A stretch of 64,000 nucleotides of DNA from an uncultured Nitrospira sp. (GCA_902500715.1 CABVRO010000004.1:1-64000); one strand, 5' to 3'. Positions 1-9,349 are shown, counted from the stretch's first letter. Numbers and translations are program-made. Notes: generated by a model from the sequence alone, not told the origin.

Positions 1-2
1 TG

Positions 3-1151
3 GCGGAAGTGTTTCCCGCCGGTCAGGTTCCGGAAGATCTTCGGGATGTGAGCGTCAAGATCAGCGGGTGCCATAATTCCTGCGCCCAGCACCATATTGC
101 CACCATCGGATTGCATGGCGTGGGCAAGCGACTCGGCGAACATACGGCTCCGCACTATGAGCTGCATCTCGGCGGGCATGTAGACGGCACACCGAAGATC
201 GGACAATTGGCGGTGAAATTGCCGGCGAAGAGTGTTCCAGCGGCGGTGCGTCATTTGGTAGACGTCTATCGTCGCGACCGGAAGGCGGGTGAGAGCCTTC
301 AATCGTTCATCGTCCGGGTTGGGAAAAATACCCTGAAGGACGAACTCATTCCGTACACGATCGTCCCCTCGTACGATTCTGATCCGACCTACTATTACGA
401 CTGGGAAGGTGAAGCGGAATTCGTGCTGGAGGATTTGGGCCCCGGCGAGTGCGCGGGCGGCGCTCTGGAGATGATCGACGACCGGATGTTAGAAGCCGAT
501 CAGGAACTCTATCAGGCGAAACTGCTGGTCGAGAAGCATCAATACGCCTTGTCGGTGAATAAGTCGTATCGAGCGGTGTTGGCGGCAGCAAAAGGTCTGC
601 TGGTCACGGAAGGGCTCGATCCGGCGACCGATGCTGAAACCTTCCAGGAGTTCGATTTACGGCTGGCCAGCAAGGGCATCGTCCCGGCGACGTACAATAA
701 TCTTGGCGCGCAAGTCGGCGACCTTGGTTCTAAGGATGCGACCGCCGAGGCGGCGACGGAGAAAATGGCCTTCGCCAAGCGGTTTCTCGCTGTCTGTCGG
801 GCGGCCACGGAACAAATGGGGAAGGATCTGAAGTTGGCCCAGGTGAAGGAAGAAGCCGTGCCGACCGCAGCTCCTGCTGCGGTGCCTGTTTCGCCTGCAC
901 CCGCTGCTGCGGCTCAGGCGCCTGTGTACGATCTGCGCGGCGTGGCCTGCCCGATGAACTATGTGAAGACGAAATTGAAATTGGAAATGATGGATAACGG
1001 CGAGCAGCTGGAAGTCTGGCTCGACGCCGGAGAACCCATACGGAATGTGCCGATGAGCTTGCGCAATGACGGGCACAAGATCCTGGCAGAGGGGCCGTTG
1101 GAACCTGAGGCCAAGCATTTCAAAATTCTTGTGGAAAAAGTCGAGGGGTAA
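3..1151 (+). CDS. Siroheme sulfite/nitrite reductase, 3' part, fused to a helical domain and a TusA domain (partial)
   Basis: The 5' end lies outside the window; the reading frame is open from the first bases, and the GTG at 9 is an internal valine codon. The visible part begins in the haemoprotein C-terminal half with KISGCHNSC, the second CxxxC pair that binds the siroheme-[4Fe-4S] centre; the first Cys pair must lie upstream. A helical segment (about residues 150-280 counted from position 9, including NKSYRAVLAAAKGLLVTEG) resembles HEPN-type bundles. After an Ala/Pro linker comes a TusA/SirA-like domain (about 307-378) with the sulfur-carrier signature RGVACPMNYVK. The family reduces sulfite or nitrite by six electrons. 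Placement just upstream of cysH, cysD and cysN argues for assimilatory sulfite reduction. Substrate choice is inferred; the three-part fusion is unusual. Confidence 0.85.
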   Translation, partial: AEVFPAGQVPEDLRDVSVKISGCHNSCAQHHIATIGLHGVGKRLGEHTAPHYELHLGGHVDGTPKIGQLAVKLPAKSVPAAVRHLVDVYRRDRKAGESLQSFIVRVGKNTLKDELIPYTIVPSYDSDPTYYYDWEGEAEFVLEDLGPGECAGGALEMIDDRMLEADQELYQAKLLVEKHQYALSVNKSYRAVLAAAKGLLVTEGLDPATDAETFQEFDLRLASKGIVPATYNNLGAQVGDLGSKDATAEAATEKMAFAKRFLAVCRAATEQMGKDLKLAQVKEEAVPTAAPAAVPVSPAPAAAAQAPVYDLRGVACPMNYVKTKLKLEMMDNGEQLEVWLDAGEPIRNVPMSLRNDGHKILAEGPLEPEAKHFKILVEKVEG

Positions 1152-1156
1152 GAAGG

Positions 1157-1879
1157 GTGAACGACACAGAGAAGCCGGCTGCACGACCCTCCGACGCAGA
1201 GCTGAAGGCACTGAGTGATTCGTTTGAATCTCAGCAGCCATGGGACCTGCTGGAGTACGCGTTGAAGACCTACCGGCAGCGCATTGTGCTGGCCTGCAGT
1301 TTCGGGGCGGAAGATGTCGCCCTGGTGGACATGGTGCATCGCATCGATCCGGACGCACCGCTGTTTTATCTGGATACGGATTTTCTGTTTCCCGAAACCT
1401 TCGACGTGCGTGATCGCATTATCGCGCGGTACGGGTTGAAGCCGGCGCAGGTCGTCCATATGAAATCTCTGTTGACGCCGGAACAGCAGGCTGCCCAACA
1501 TGGCGCCATGTTGTGGGCCAGCAAGCCGGACCAGTGCTGTGAGCTCCGGAAAATCGAACCGCTCACTCGTATTCTCGGCGAGTACTCGGCCTGGATTACC
1601 GGGATCCGGCGAGACCAGGCTCCCACACGGGCGAACGCCGGCTTGATCGAGTGGGACAAGAAATTCAATCTCGTCAAAGTGAATCCCCTGGCCCGATGGA
1701 GCAGTGACAACGTCTGGACGTATCTGCAGCTCCATGAGGTGCCCTATAACACGTTACACGACCGCAATTACCCCAGCATCGGCTGTACCCATTGTACGGC
1801 GCCTGTCCTTCCGGGAGACGATCCGCGTTCCGGTCGGTGGAAGAATTTCGGCAAGACCGAGTGCGGGCTGCACAAGTAA
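1157..1879 (+). CDS. cysH: Assimilatory adenylyl-sulfate (APS) reductase
   Basis: This 240-residue protein belongs to the CysH family of PP-loop-type reductases, which reduce activated sulfate to sulfite using thioredoxin. The pyrophosphate-binding motif SFGAED is near residue 49. A CC pair near residue 126 and a CTHC near 210 are the four Cys of the [4Fe-4S] cluster that marks APS-type reductases; PAPS-only enzymes lack them. The C-terminal ECGLH carries the catalytic Cys. The start is a GTG six bases after the reductase stop, with an AGAAGG ribosome site, so it is co-transcribed. An APS preference fits the degenerate APS-kinase domain of the cysN product downstream. Confidence 0.93.
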   Translation: MNDTEKPAARPSDAELKALSDSFESQQPWDLLEYALKTYRQRIVLACSFGAEDVALVDMVHRIDPDAPLFYLDTDFLFPETFDVRDRIIARYGLKPAQVVHMKSLLTPEQQAAQHGAMLWASKPDQCCELRKIEPLTRILGEYSAWITGIRRDQAPTRANAGLIEWDKKFNLVKVNPLARWSSDNVWTYLQLHEVPYNTLHDRNYPSIGCTHCTAPVLPGDDPRSGRWKNFGKTECGLHK

Positions 1880-1920
1880 CATCATCGTCACCCTGAAATC
1901 AGACAAGGCCATTACCATCC

Positions 1921-3009
1921 ATGCAACGTCTGCTCGCTAAAGTCGCTAAAGGTCAAAAAACATCCAAGGATCTCACGTGGGAAGAAGCCAAGCAGGCCAT
2001 GCGTCTGATGATCGAGGGAATCGCGACGCCTGCGCAGGTCGGGGCATTTCTCACGGCCATGCGGTTCAAGTCGGAATCGGTCACGGAATTAGCGGCCTTC
2101 ACCGCGACCGCGCGCCAATATGTATCGCCGGTGCCGGTCCGTTCGGGGCTCGGAGTCGTCGATGTGCCTGTCTATGCGGGGAAACGGGAAACCTTTCACG
2201 CCATCCTCCCTGCCGCCATCGTCGCGGCAGCCGCCGGAGCGGTGTTACTGCTGCACGGAGTGGATGGGCCTCCGGACCGGCTCGGCATCTCGTCCGTCTT
2301 GAAGCTTCTGGGTATTCCGGTCGATATGACCGCCAAGTCGGTCGGAGCCGAATTGGACAAGAAGGGATTCGCCTATCTGGACCTGGCGCTGTATCACCCG
2401 CCGGTGAGCCGGTTTCTGGAAATGAGACAGGAATTGGGCGTGCGCAACTTCTTCCATCCCGTGGCGCGAATGCTCAATCCCGCCCGCGCGACCTCGCAGG
2501 TGATCGGGCTGTCGCATCCGCCGTACTTTGAAAAGACGATCGAGGCGCTGCGTATGTTGAGTTGTCCGCGCGCATTGGTCATTCGCGGGGTCGAAGGTGA
2601 TCCGGAGCTCTCGATCGGCAATTCCACGCGGCTCTTGGAACTCAAGGACGAGCGCATCACCCCATTTATCTTTCAGCCGAAAGATGCGGGTTTATCGATG
2701 GCGACCTTCCGTGAAATGGCCGGGTTTCCGGTCGAGCAGCGGGAGCGTGAGGCCGATCTGATCAGGCGGCTCCTCGCCAACGAAATTCAGGGCGGGCAAC
2801 GGGACTGGGTCCTCCTCAACGCGGCCATGCTGCTCTATGCTGCCGGCCAGGGGACGTCGATTACTGGAAATCTCGGGGCCGCCAGAAGCGCGTTGGAGTC
2901 CGGTCAGGCCAAGGCCAAGCTGGCTGAGTTGGTGGCGGTCGCCGGATCCAGCGCGGGAAACGCGCCGAAGGTCGGCGTGTCAGCGCAAACGGAAGAGTGT
3001 GAACCATGA
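1921..3009 (+). CDS. TrpD2/YbiB-type glycosyltransferase-fold protein
   Basis: A 362-residue protein with an N-terminal helical bundle (about 1-65, [15 protein letters not shown]...) and a nucleoside-phosphorylase/phosphoribosyltransferase-like domain, the layout of anthranilate phosphoribosyltransferase. The glycine-rich GTGGD substrate motif of true TrpD is replaced by [11 protein letters not shown], as in the TrpD2 (YbiB) branch, whose characterised members bind nucleic acid and lack TrpD activity. It lies between cysH and cysD and overlaps cysD by the ATGA arrangement, so it is translationally coupled to sulfate activation. No tryptophan genes are nearby. Its role in sulfur assimilation is unknown. 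Confidence 0.8.
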   Translation: MQRLLAKVAKGQKTSKDLTWEEAKQAMRLMIEGIATPAQVGAFLTAMRFKSESVTELAAFTATARQYVSPVPVRSGLGVVDVPVYAGKRETFHAILPAAIVAAAAGAVLLLHGVDGPPDRLGISSVLKLLGIPVDMTAKSVGAELDKKGFAYLDLALYHPPVSRFLEMRQELGVRNFFHPVARMLNPARATSQVIGLSHPPYFEKTIEALRMLSCPRALVIRGVEGDPELSIGNSTRLLELKDERITPFIFQPKDAGLSMATFREMAGFPVEQREREADLIRRLLANEIQGGQRDWVLLNAAMLLYAAGQGTSITGNLGAARSALESGQAKAKLAELVAVAGSSAGNAPKVGVSAQTEECEP

Positions 3010-3803
3010 AACATTTGCGTCAACTCGAAGATCAAAGCGTCTATATCCTTCGGGAAGCCTACAAGCATTTCAATCATCTCGCCATGCTCTGGTCGATGGG
3101 CAAGGATTCGACCGTGCTCCTGTGGCTGGCCCGCAAGGCCTTTTTCGGGCATGTGCCGTTTCCCTTGCTCCACGTGGATACGAGTTACAAGATTCCTGCG
3201 ATGATCGAATATCGCGACCGGATTGCCCGCGAGTGGCGCCTCAATCTGGTGGTGGGTCAGAACAAAGAGGCCTTGGCCGCCGGGATGAACCACACGCTCG
3301 GGCGTGATGTCTGCTGTACCGCCTTAAAGACGACGGCCATGAAGAATCTGGTCGAAGAAAAGGGCTACACCGGCATTATTCTCGGTGTTCGGGCGGATGA
3401 AGACAGCACCAGGGCGAAGGAGCGATATTTTTCCCCGCGCGACAAACACGGGGATTGGGATTTTCGCGACCAGCCGCCGGAATTATGGGATCAGTTCAAG
3501 ACCACGTTTCCGCCGGGCACGCATATCCGGATTCATCCGCTCCTCGATTGGACCGAGATCAACATCTGGGAATACATCAAGCATGAGAACATCCCGTTCA
3601 TGGATCTCTACCTGGACAGGGGGGATGGCACACGGTATCGAAGTTTGGGCTGCGCGCCCTGTACCATGCCGATCAAATCCACGGCAAAGACGGTGGATGA
3701 GATTATCGCGGAACTCCGCGGGACCAATGTGGCCGAGCGGGCCGGGCGCGCGCAGGACGCGGGGCGGGGCATGGAGATGCTCCGGAAGAAGGGGTACATG
3801 TGA
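3006..3803 (+). CDS. cysD: Sulfate adenylyltransferase, small (PP-loop) subunit
   Basis: A 265-residue CysD protein, slightly shorter than the usual 300. The PP-loop SMGKDST lies near residue 30 and binds ATP, and the C-terminal [14 protein letters not shown] is a typical CysD block. With CysN it makes adenosine 5'-phosphosulfate from ATP and sulfate, with GTP hydrolysis driving the reaction. It overlaps the preceding gene by four bases and is followed 50 bases later by cysN. Confidence 0.95.
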   Translation: MKHLRQLEDQSVYILREAYKHFNHLAMLWSMGKDSTVLLWLARKAFFGHVPFPLLHVDTSYKIPAMIEYRDRIAREWRLNLVVGQNKEALAAGMNHTLGRDVCCTALKTTAMKNLVEEKGYTGIILGVRADEDSTRAKERYFSPRDKHGDWDFRDQPPELWDQFKTTFPPGTHIRIHPLLDWTEINIWEYIKHENIPFMDLYLDRGDGTRYRSLGCAPCTMPIKSTAKTVDEIIAELRGTNVAERAGRAQDAGRGMEMLRKKGYM

Positions 3804-3853
3804 GGCGGCCCACGCCGGTTGGATAGCCGGCGGGCATTCGAACGATCACGATC

Positions 3854-5734
3854 ATGAACCGGGGTTCCATTGAACGAGTGAATCATATGACACAGCACGA
3901 CCAGAGCAAGCCGCAAGAGAGTCTCAACATCGTCATCGTGGGCCATGTGGATCACGGGAAGTCCACGCTGGTGGGACGACTCTATGCCGATACGGGCTCC
4001 TTGCCGGAAGGCAAAGTGGAAAAGGTGCAGGCGATCTGCCGCCAACAGGGCAAGGAATTTGAGTATGCGTTCCTGTTCGACGCGTTTCTTGAAGAGCAGG
4101 AGCAGGGCATCACGATCGATACGGCGCGCACGTTCTTTATCTGGAACGGGCGGCAGTACATCATTATCGACGCACCGGGACATAAAGAGTTTTTGAAGAA
4201 CATGATCTCGGGCGCGGCCCGGGCGGAAGCCGCGTTGTTGCTCATCGACGCGTTGGAAGGCGTGCGCGAGCAGTCCAAGAAGCATGGCTACCTCCTGTCG
4301 CTGCTGGGCGTGACGCAGTTTGCGGTGGTGGTCAATAAAATGGATCTGGTCGGGTATCGGCAGGATGTGTTCGACGGGATCGAGAAGGAATATCGGGAAT
4401 TTTTGGGTCAGTTCCGGGCGGTCCCCCAACAGATGATTCCGGTCAGCGCGAAGATGGGTGACAACATCGCGACGCGCAGCAGTCAGATGAACTGGTATCA
4501 GGGGCCTACGGTGCTGGAGACGCTGGCTCTCTTCAAGAAGGAGCAGGTTCGCTCGGAACAGCCGCTTCGATTCCCACTGCAGGACGTCTATAAGTTCGAT
4601 GCGCGACGGATTCTGGCCGGCCGCATTACAGCGGGCCGCTTGAACGTCGGTGATCAACTGGTGTTTTCGCCGTCCAACAAGACAGCGGTCGTCCAATCGA
4701 TCGAAGGGTTCAACGTCGATCCGCCGCGGAGCGAGGCACAGGCCGGTCAGTCGGTCGGCATCACGCTCGATGAACAGATTTTTGTGGAGCGTGGTGAAAT
4801 CGCATCGCACCGGGACTCCATTCCGCTCGTTTCGACGGCGATTCGCGTGAATCTGTTTTGGATGGGCAGGAGGCCGCTGGAGAAGGGGCGGAAGTATGTC
4901 TTGCGGCTGGCCACGCGTGAGGTCGCCTGCGAAGTGGCCGCGATTCATCGGATTATCGACACCGCCGACCTCGCGCAGCTGCAGGAAAGTCAGGCGGTGG
5001 CGAAGAATCAGGTCGCTGAATTGACCCTGCGTGTGAAATCGCCGCTCGCCTTTGATCTCTCGTCCTCATTCGAAGCCACAGGCCGGTTCGTGCTGGTCGA
5101 TGAGTACGACATTGCCGGGGGCGGGATCATTACCGAGTTGGTGCATGACGAGCAGGAAGGGCTGCGCGAGGAGGCGCGGCAACGGGAATATGCGTGGCTC
5201 ACAGGCGATGTCCGGGCAGAAGACCGCGCGGCGCAATACGGTCATCGGGCCGCCATCGTGTTGTTCACCGGTTCAGCTCAGACAGGTAAGACGTTTCTTG
5301 CGCGAAGGGTGGAGGCGCTGCTGGTTGCCGACAGCCGGCACGCCTATTTGCTGGAAGGCGAGAATTTGCTGCAGGGATTGGATGCGGATTTGTCGGCAGC
5401 CGACCCGTCCTTCGCCGCCGAGCGAGTGCGCCGCTACGGTGAGGTTGCCCGGTTGCTGATCGATACGGGGCTCATTGTCGTGTCCACGAGTAAAACCTTC
5501 GGTATCAATTATCAGCGGATGGCCGAGATGATACGGACGTTGGTTCAGCCGGCTCCGGTGATTGCGGTTCACATGAGCAGGGCGGGGGAAGAACCGCCGC
5601 CGAATACCGATCTGCACTTCGCGGGGCCCCAGGATTTTGATGCTGCTGCCCGTCAGATCCTGGAGGAGTTGAAGCGGCGTGGGGTGCTCATTCAACCCTC
5701 CGGAACGAAGTCCACCATCCAATATTCCATCTAG
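3854..5734 (+). CDS. cysN: Sulfate adenylyltransferase large subunit with a degenerate APS-kinase-like C-terminal domain
   Basis: A 626-residue protein. Residues 20-240 are an EF-Tu-like GTPase with G1 GHVDHGKS (about 29-36), G3 DAPGHKEF and G4 NKMD, followed by beta-barrel domains to about 440. The C-terminal 155 residues resemble an APS kinase. A P-loop GSAQTGKT is present near 472, but the family DGDN is EGEN, the FSxxDRxEN block is not recognisable, and the lid with its FTGID motif is missing. The GTPase part should be active with CysD; the kinase part probably is not. Two in-frame ATGs are possible, 3854 and 3887; neither has a strong ribosome site. Confidence 0.92.
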   Translation: MNRGSIERVNHMTQHDQSKPQESLNIVIVGHVDHGKSTLVGRLYADTGSLPEGKVEKVQAICRQQGKEFEYAFLFDAFLEEQEQGITIDTARTFFIWNGRQYIIIDAPGHKEFLKNMISGAARAEAALLLIDALEGVREQSKKHGYLLSLLGVTQFAVVVNKMDLVGYRQDVFDGIEKEYREFLGQFRAVPQQMIPVSAKMGDNIATRSSQMNWYQGPTVLETLALFKKEQVRSEQPLRFPLQDVYKFDARRILAGRITAGRLNVGDQLVFSPSNKTAVVQSIEGFNVDPPRSEAQAGQSVGITLDEQIFVERGEIASHRDSIPLVSTAIRVNLFWMGRRPLEKGRKYVLRLATREVACEVAAIHRIIDTADLAQLQESQAVAKNQVAELTLRVKSPLAFDLSSSFEATGRFVLVDEYDIAGGGIITELVHDEQEGLREEARQREYAWLTGDVRAEDRAAQYGHRAAIVLFTGSAQTGKTFLARRVEALLVADSRHAYLLEGENLLQGLDADLSAADPSFAAERVRRYGEVARLLIDTGLIVVSTSKTFGINYQRMAEMIRTLVQPAPVIAVHMSRAGEEPPPNTDLHFAGPQDFDAAARQILEELKRRGVLIQPSGTKSTIQYSI

Positions 5735-5753
5735 TCGATGGGGGCTGGGCGGT

Positions 5754-5783
5754 TTGACTCTATTGAAACCCCTGTGGTAGCGT
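5754..5783 (+). promoter_or_regulatory. Possible sigma-70 promoter upstream of the Mrp gene
   Basis: TTGACT at 5754-5759 and TAGCGT at 5778-5783 are 18 bases apart, in the 77-base gap before the Mrp gene. The -10 match is only fair. Confidence 0.35.
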
Positions 5784-5811
5784 TCTTCATCAACAAATTC
5801 GAGGGTTTTTC

Positions 5812-6738
5812 ATGACTATGGCTGCCGGCAAGGATCTCAAGTCGATCCTCACGAAGCTTCAGTATTCCGACGACGCGAAAGTGGTGCAGCAGATCACTGC
5901 TCAGATGAAGCAGGTGCAGGCTCGGATGGCCGGCATCAAGCAGAAGCTGGTGGTGATGAGCGGTAAGGGCGGAGTCGGCAAGAGCATGACGACTGTCAAC
6001 CTGGCGTTAGCCTTTGCGCGACAGGGGGCGAAGGTCGGACTGCTCGATGTCGATCTGAACGGCCCCTGCGTCCCGCGGATGATGGGCCTACACGGTCAGT
6101 CGTTGAAAATGACTCCGGAAGGGGCGCAACCTCCGGTCGGTCCCCTGGGCATCAAGGTGGCCTCGATGGATTTTTTCCTCGATGATGCCTCGCCGGTGCG
6201 ATGGAAGGGACCGATGGATTTGAGCCCGGTCTGGCTCGGTCTCATGGAAATGAACGTTATTCGCGAATTCCTGGCCGATGTGGTGTGGGGAGAATTGGAT
6301 TACCTCCTGGCCGACCTCCCGCCAGGCGCCGCCGCCGATAAACCACCGGTCATTGCCGGGTTCATTCCGGACCTGGCCGGTGCGATCGTCGTGACGACCC
6401 CGTCAGAAGTCGCCTCCGACGTGGTGCAGAAGTCCGTCACCTATGCGCGCGATATGGGTATCCGGGTGTTGGGCATTGTCGAAAACATGAGCGAATACCG
6501 GTGTCCATCCTGTGGCGCGGAGAACGAGTTATTCGAGGGGAACACGGAGGCGATGTGCGAGGTGTTGGACCTGCCCTTGCTCGGTCGTGTCCCCTTCGAT
6601 CGTAAATTTGCTAAAACATTCGATAAGGGGCAGCCGCTCCTCGATCCTGAATATCCGACGATCCAGAAATATCAAGACATCGTCGGGCGGATTCAAGCGT
6701 TACTGGATTACAAAAAAGTCCTGGCGGAAAAGCTGTAA
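5812..6738 (+). CDS. Mrp/NBP35-family Fe-S cluster carrier ATPase
   Basis: A 308-residue P-loop ATPase with the deviant Walker A SGKGGVGKS near residue 50, Walker B-like LLDVDLNGP, and DLPPGAAAD. It has the CPSC pair (YRCPSCGAENELF) that binds a bridging [4Fe-4S] cluster in Mrp/ApbC/Nbp35 proteins. The family holds and delivers Fe-S clusters to apo-enzymes in the cytoplasm. Its place between the Fe-S enzymes of sulfate reduction and a PCP-repeat protein suggests service to these enzymes, which is inference. An N-terminal helical segment replaces the MIP18-like domain found in many Mrp proteins. Confidence 0.9.
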   Translation: MTMAAGKDLKSILTKLQYSDDAKVVQQITAQMKQVQARMAGIKQKLVVMSGKGGVGKSMTTVNLALAFARQGAKVGLLDVDLNGPCVPRMMGLHGQSLKMTPEGAQPPVGPLGIKVASMDFFLDDASPVRWKGPMDLSPVWLGLMEMNVIREFLADVVWGELDYLLADLPPGAAADKPPVIAGFIPDLAGAIVVTTPSEVASDVVQKSVTYARDMGIRVLGIVENMSEYRCPSCGAENELFEGNTEAMCEVLDLPLLGRVPFDRKFAKTFDKGQPLLDPEYPTIQKYQDIVGRIQALLDYKKVLAEKL

Positions 6739-6764
6739 GCACACCGACCCGGAGGGGGGATCCT

Positions 6765-7520
6765 ATGAAGTTCGTTTGCCTGAACTGCGAGACCTACATG
6801 ACGTTTCAGAAGGTCGAAAAACCCGGTGAGGGCTCACTCGGTGTCTTCTTCGGCTGTCCATCCTGCGAGGCGAAGTTCTCCATGGTGACGAACCCGGGAG
6901 AGACCCAAATGGTTGCCTCGCTCGGTGTGAAGCTGGGGGGCCGCACGGAGACGGCAGAACCGTTCGAGATGACTCGCGGGACGCTGAAAGAGGAAGCACA
7001 GGCCGGCGCGGGACAGATGGCCGCCTATCTCAACGAGAAGATTCAGGGCGGGCAACCGGTCGTGGCTTCGGCGAAGCCCAGCGCGCCGGATGCCGGTGGA
7101 GAGAAGACGTCCGGCGGGTGCCCCTTCTCGGCGATGGTTGCGGAAATGGGGCTGACCTCCGGCGGCAAGCCGCAAAATGGAAACGGAACGAGCGAATTCA
7201 CATGGACTGCAGACGCCAAGGAGAAGTTGGAGCGCTTGCCCTCTTTTGTGAAGCCGATGGTGCAAAGCAGCGTGGAAGCGTATGCGCGCAAGCATGGGTA
7301 TAAAAACATTACGCTGCAGGTCATGGACGATTCCAAGAACGATTCGCCTAACGGTATCGCGTGGACCAAGGATGCTGAACAACGTATGGATAACATTCCT
7401 GACTTCATTCGTCCGATGGCCCGCCGGGAAATTGAGCGGATTGCCAAGGAGCGCGGCTTGGTCGAGATCACGGCGCAAGTGATGGATGAAGCCAAAGAGA
7501 AGTTCATGAAGTTCATGTAG
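6765..7520 (+). CDS. Zinc-ribbon protein with two PCP-reductase-like repeats
   Basis: A 251-residue protein. The N terminus has two CxxC pairs (C5/C8 and C31/C34), a likely zinc ribbon or Fe-S site. The C-terminal half holds two copies of the small proto-chlorophyllide-reductase-57kD-like (PCP_red) domain: about 145-190, starting FTWTADAKEKL, and about 197-245, starting IAWTKDAEQRM. In photosynthetic bacteria this domain sits at the C terminus of the dark protochlorophyllide reductase subunit BchB/ChlB. No pigment genes are present here. It follows the Mrp ATPase by 26 bases and ends at a strong hairpin, so the two form a likely unit. Function unknown; a redox or Fe-S-linked role is a guess. 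Confidence 0.78.
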   Translation: MKFVCLNCETYMTFQKVEKPGEGSLGVFFGCPSCEAKFSMVTNPGETQMVASLGVKLGGRTETAEPFEMTRGTLKEEAQAGAGQMAAYLNEKIQGGQPVVASAKPSAPDAGGEKTSGGCPFSAMVAEMGLTSGGKPQNGNGTSEFTWTADAKEKLERLPSFVKPMVQSSVEAYARKHGYKNITLQVMDDSKNDSPNGIAWTKDAEQRMDNIPDFIRPMARREIERIAKERGLVEITAQVMDEAKEKFMKFM

Positions 7521-7551
7521 TCGACGAATGCATGCATGAGATGAGTGCGCG

Positions 7552-7580
7552 GCCCATCCGGCAGTCCGGATGGGCCTTTC
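7552..7580 (+). terminator. Intrinsic-terminator-like hairpin after the PCP-repeat gene
   Basis: GGCCCATCCGG and CCGGATGGGCC form a perfect 11-base-pair stem around the loop CAGT, followed by TTTCGATT. It lies about 30 bases after the stop at 7520 and before the supported start of the next gene. Confidence 0.65.
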
Positions 7581-7591
7581 GATTCCTGCCG

Positions 7592-8374
7592 GTGTGTCCC
7601 TCTCGACCGTTTCATTGTTCGAGATTTCTGAGGGCATGGTTCCCGTTCTTGGGGATGTTGTGCCTGACTGTCCTGCTGTGGAGTGTTTCGTTTGTGACGG
7701 CCGAGACAGGCGGTCATGGACATGGCACGGTCGTTCAGGAGTCAGGACATCAGCATGCGGCTGTCACGGGAGAACTATGGGAGGGGTCGCAACAGGGCAT
7801 TGCCTATTCCGAATTCAATCATCACATGGCGGGTGTTTTTCTGTTGCTGATCGGCCTGAGCGAAGTTCGTCAGGCTCTCGGATGGCCGGCGTTGGTGTGG
7901 ACAAGGTTTTTACTGCCCGGCGCCTTGACGGTGGGAGGCATTTTTCTTCTTATTTGGAGCGATCATGACTCATGGCCCATCGGGTCGATGACCTTTATGC
8001 AGACGTTTTTCGGCAGCGATGAGGAGGTGCTCCAGCACAAAACCTATGGGGTGCTGGCGTTTGCCGTCGGTGTCGTTGAATTCCTCCGGCGGACCGGAGG
8101 GTTTGTTCATGCGGCGTGGACGGCGCCCCTTCCGTTGTTTGCGATCGTCGGAGGAATAATGTTGTTCGGTCATTCGCACGGAGACCATCCTGCCGCCAGT
8201 AGAATTGCGCTCCATCATGTGATCATGGGCATGATGGCGATCACCGCGGGATCATCCAAGTTGGTTTCCGGATGGCGAACGCGGTCCGTCATCACCGAAC
8301 GCTCGTATTGGGAGTTGCTTTGGGCGAGCCTCGTTGTCGTCATTGGGCTTCAGTTGCTTCTCTATTCAGAGTAG
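7592..8374 (+). CDS. Histidine-rich multi-pass membrane protein of unknown function
   Basis: The frame is open from 7532, but that start would translate through the terminator hairpin, so I prefer GTG 7592 (or ATG 7655). The protein begins with a signal-like segment (FLGMLCLTVLLWSVSFVTA), then a His-rich stretch (GGHGHGTV...GHQH), then about six hydrophobic helices. HSHGDHPAA and HHVIMG lie in or near the membrane part. The layout recalls copper-resistance CopD/PcoD-like proteins, but no family motif is clear. Metal handling is a guess from the histidines. Nothing nearby supports a pathway. Confidence 0.6.
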   Translation: MCPSRPFHCSRFLRAWFPFLGMLCLTVLLWSVSFVTAETGGHGHGTVVQESGHQHAAVTGELWEGSQQGIAYSEFNHHMAGVFLLLIGLSEVRQALGWPALVWTRFLLPGALTVGGIFLLIWSDHDSWPIGSMTFMQTFFGSDEEVLQHKTYGVLAFAVGVVEFLRRTGGFVHAAWTAPLPLFAIVGGIMLFGHSHGDHPAASRIALHHVIMGMMAITAGSSKLVSGWRTRSVITERSYWELLWASLVVVIGLQLLLYSE

Positions 8375-8408
8375 GAAGTTTCCCTGGCCGCAGGGGGCCG
8401 GCCTCGCG

Positions 8409-8438
8409 TTGACACTTCTGTAAGGACTGTGTTAGCTC
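8409..8438 (+). promoter_or_regulatory. Possible promoter for yebC-ruvA-ruvB
   Basis: A perfect TTGACA at 8409-8414 is followed 18 bases later by TAGCTC, a weak -10. It lies 75-100 bases upstream of the yebC start. Confidence 0.4.
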
Positions 8439-8512
8439 TACATTTTCAATCAGCTTTGAATGAGCCTTGGACTCGACCGGTATGCGGCCGGTTCAGGGCA
8501 AGAGGAGTCGCC

Positions 8513-9268
8513 ATGGGTGGCCACAGTCATTGGGCAACAATCAAGCGACATAAATCAGCGGTCGACGCCAAGCGGGGGAAAGTCTTTACCCGTATTATCC
8601 GCGAGTTGACGATTGCGGCCCGGTCAGGCGGGGATCCCGACGGCAATCCGCGCCTGCGGTTGGCGATTGCGAAGGCCAAAGAAGCCAACATGCCCGGCGA
8701 TACGATGAAGAAGGCCATCCAGCGCGGCACGGGTGAATTGCCTGGTGTGACCTATGAGGAATTTACGCTTGAAGGGTACGGTCCCGGTGGAACGGCCGTG
8801 CTGATGGAAATCACCTCCGATAACCGAAATCGCACCGTGGCGGAAATCCGCAGTTTGTTGACGAAGAATGGCGGCAACATGGCAGAGGCGGGGGCGGTCG
8901 CCTGGCAGTTTCACAAAAAAGGGGTGTTGGTGGTTGAAAAGGGCAAAGTGGAAGAAGATGCGCTGCTGAGCCTCGCGCTGGAAGCCGGCGCCGAAGATGT
9001 AAAAGTGACCGACAAGGCCTTTGAAATCTACACCGATACCCATGATTTCGAAGCGGTCAAAAAAGCGCTCAGCGATGCGAAAATCGAGTGCACGCTTGCC
9101 GAATTGAACTTCATCCCGCAGAATACGATCGCGCTGGAGGAGAAGGCTGCGGAGCAAATGTTGAAGCTCATGGAAATTCTGGATGAGCACGACGATGTGC
9201 AGAAGGTTCATGCAAACTTTGACATCTCCGACGAGGTCATGGAGAAGGTGGCTGCCGCTACCGCCTGA
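8513..9268 (+). CDS. yebC: YebC/PmpR-family DNA-binding regulator
   Basis: A 251-residue YebC protein. The start ATG at 8513 is set by an AGAGGAG ribosome site seven bases upstream and by the family N terminus MGGHSHWATIKRHK. Later blocks YEGYGPGG-like (EGYGPGGTAV) and SDNRNRT are typical. The family acts as transcription regulator or in relief of ribosome stalling, depending on member. It is often found before ruvC-ruvA-ruvB, as here except that ruvC is missing. Confidence 0.95.
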   Translation: MGGHSHWATIKRHKSAVDAKRGKVFTRIIRELTIAARSGGDPDGNPRLRLAIAKAKEANMPGDTMKKAIQRGTGELPGVTYEEFTLEGYGPGGTAVLMEITSDNRNRTVAEIRSLLTKNGGNMAEAGAVAWQFHKKGVLVVEKGKVEEDALLSLALEAGAEDVKVTDKAFEIYTDTHDFEAVKKALSDAKIECTLAELNFIPQNTIALEEKAAEQMLKLMEILDEHDDVQKVHANFDISDEVMEKVAAATA

Positions 9269-9349
9269 TTCTGAAGGATTGGCACCGAGCATCGACGCGC
9301 ACGCAGCCAGCCTCTCGGGCCCTTCGCATCACACCCCCCTGTTGATCAC

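Noticed and set aside
3608-4948. 446-residue open frame on the minus strand
   Set aside because: It is antisense to cysD and cysN, which have full motifs. The translated product is Arg/His-rich without domains, as expected for a shadow frame in GC-rich DNA.
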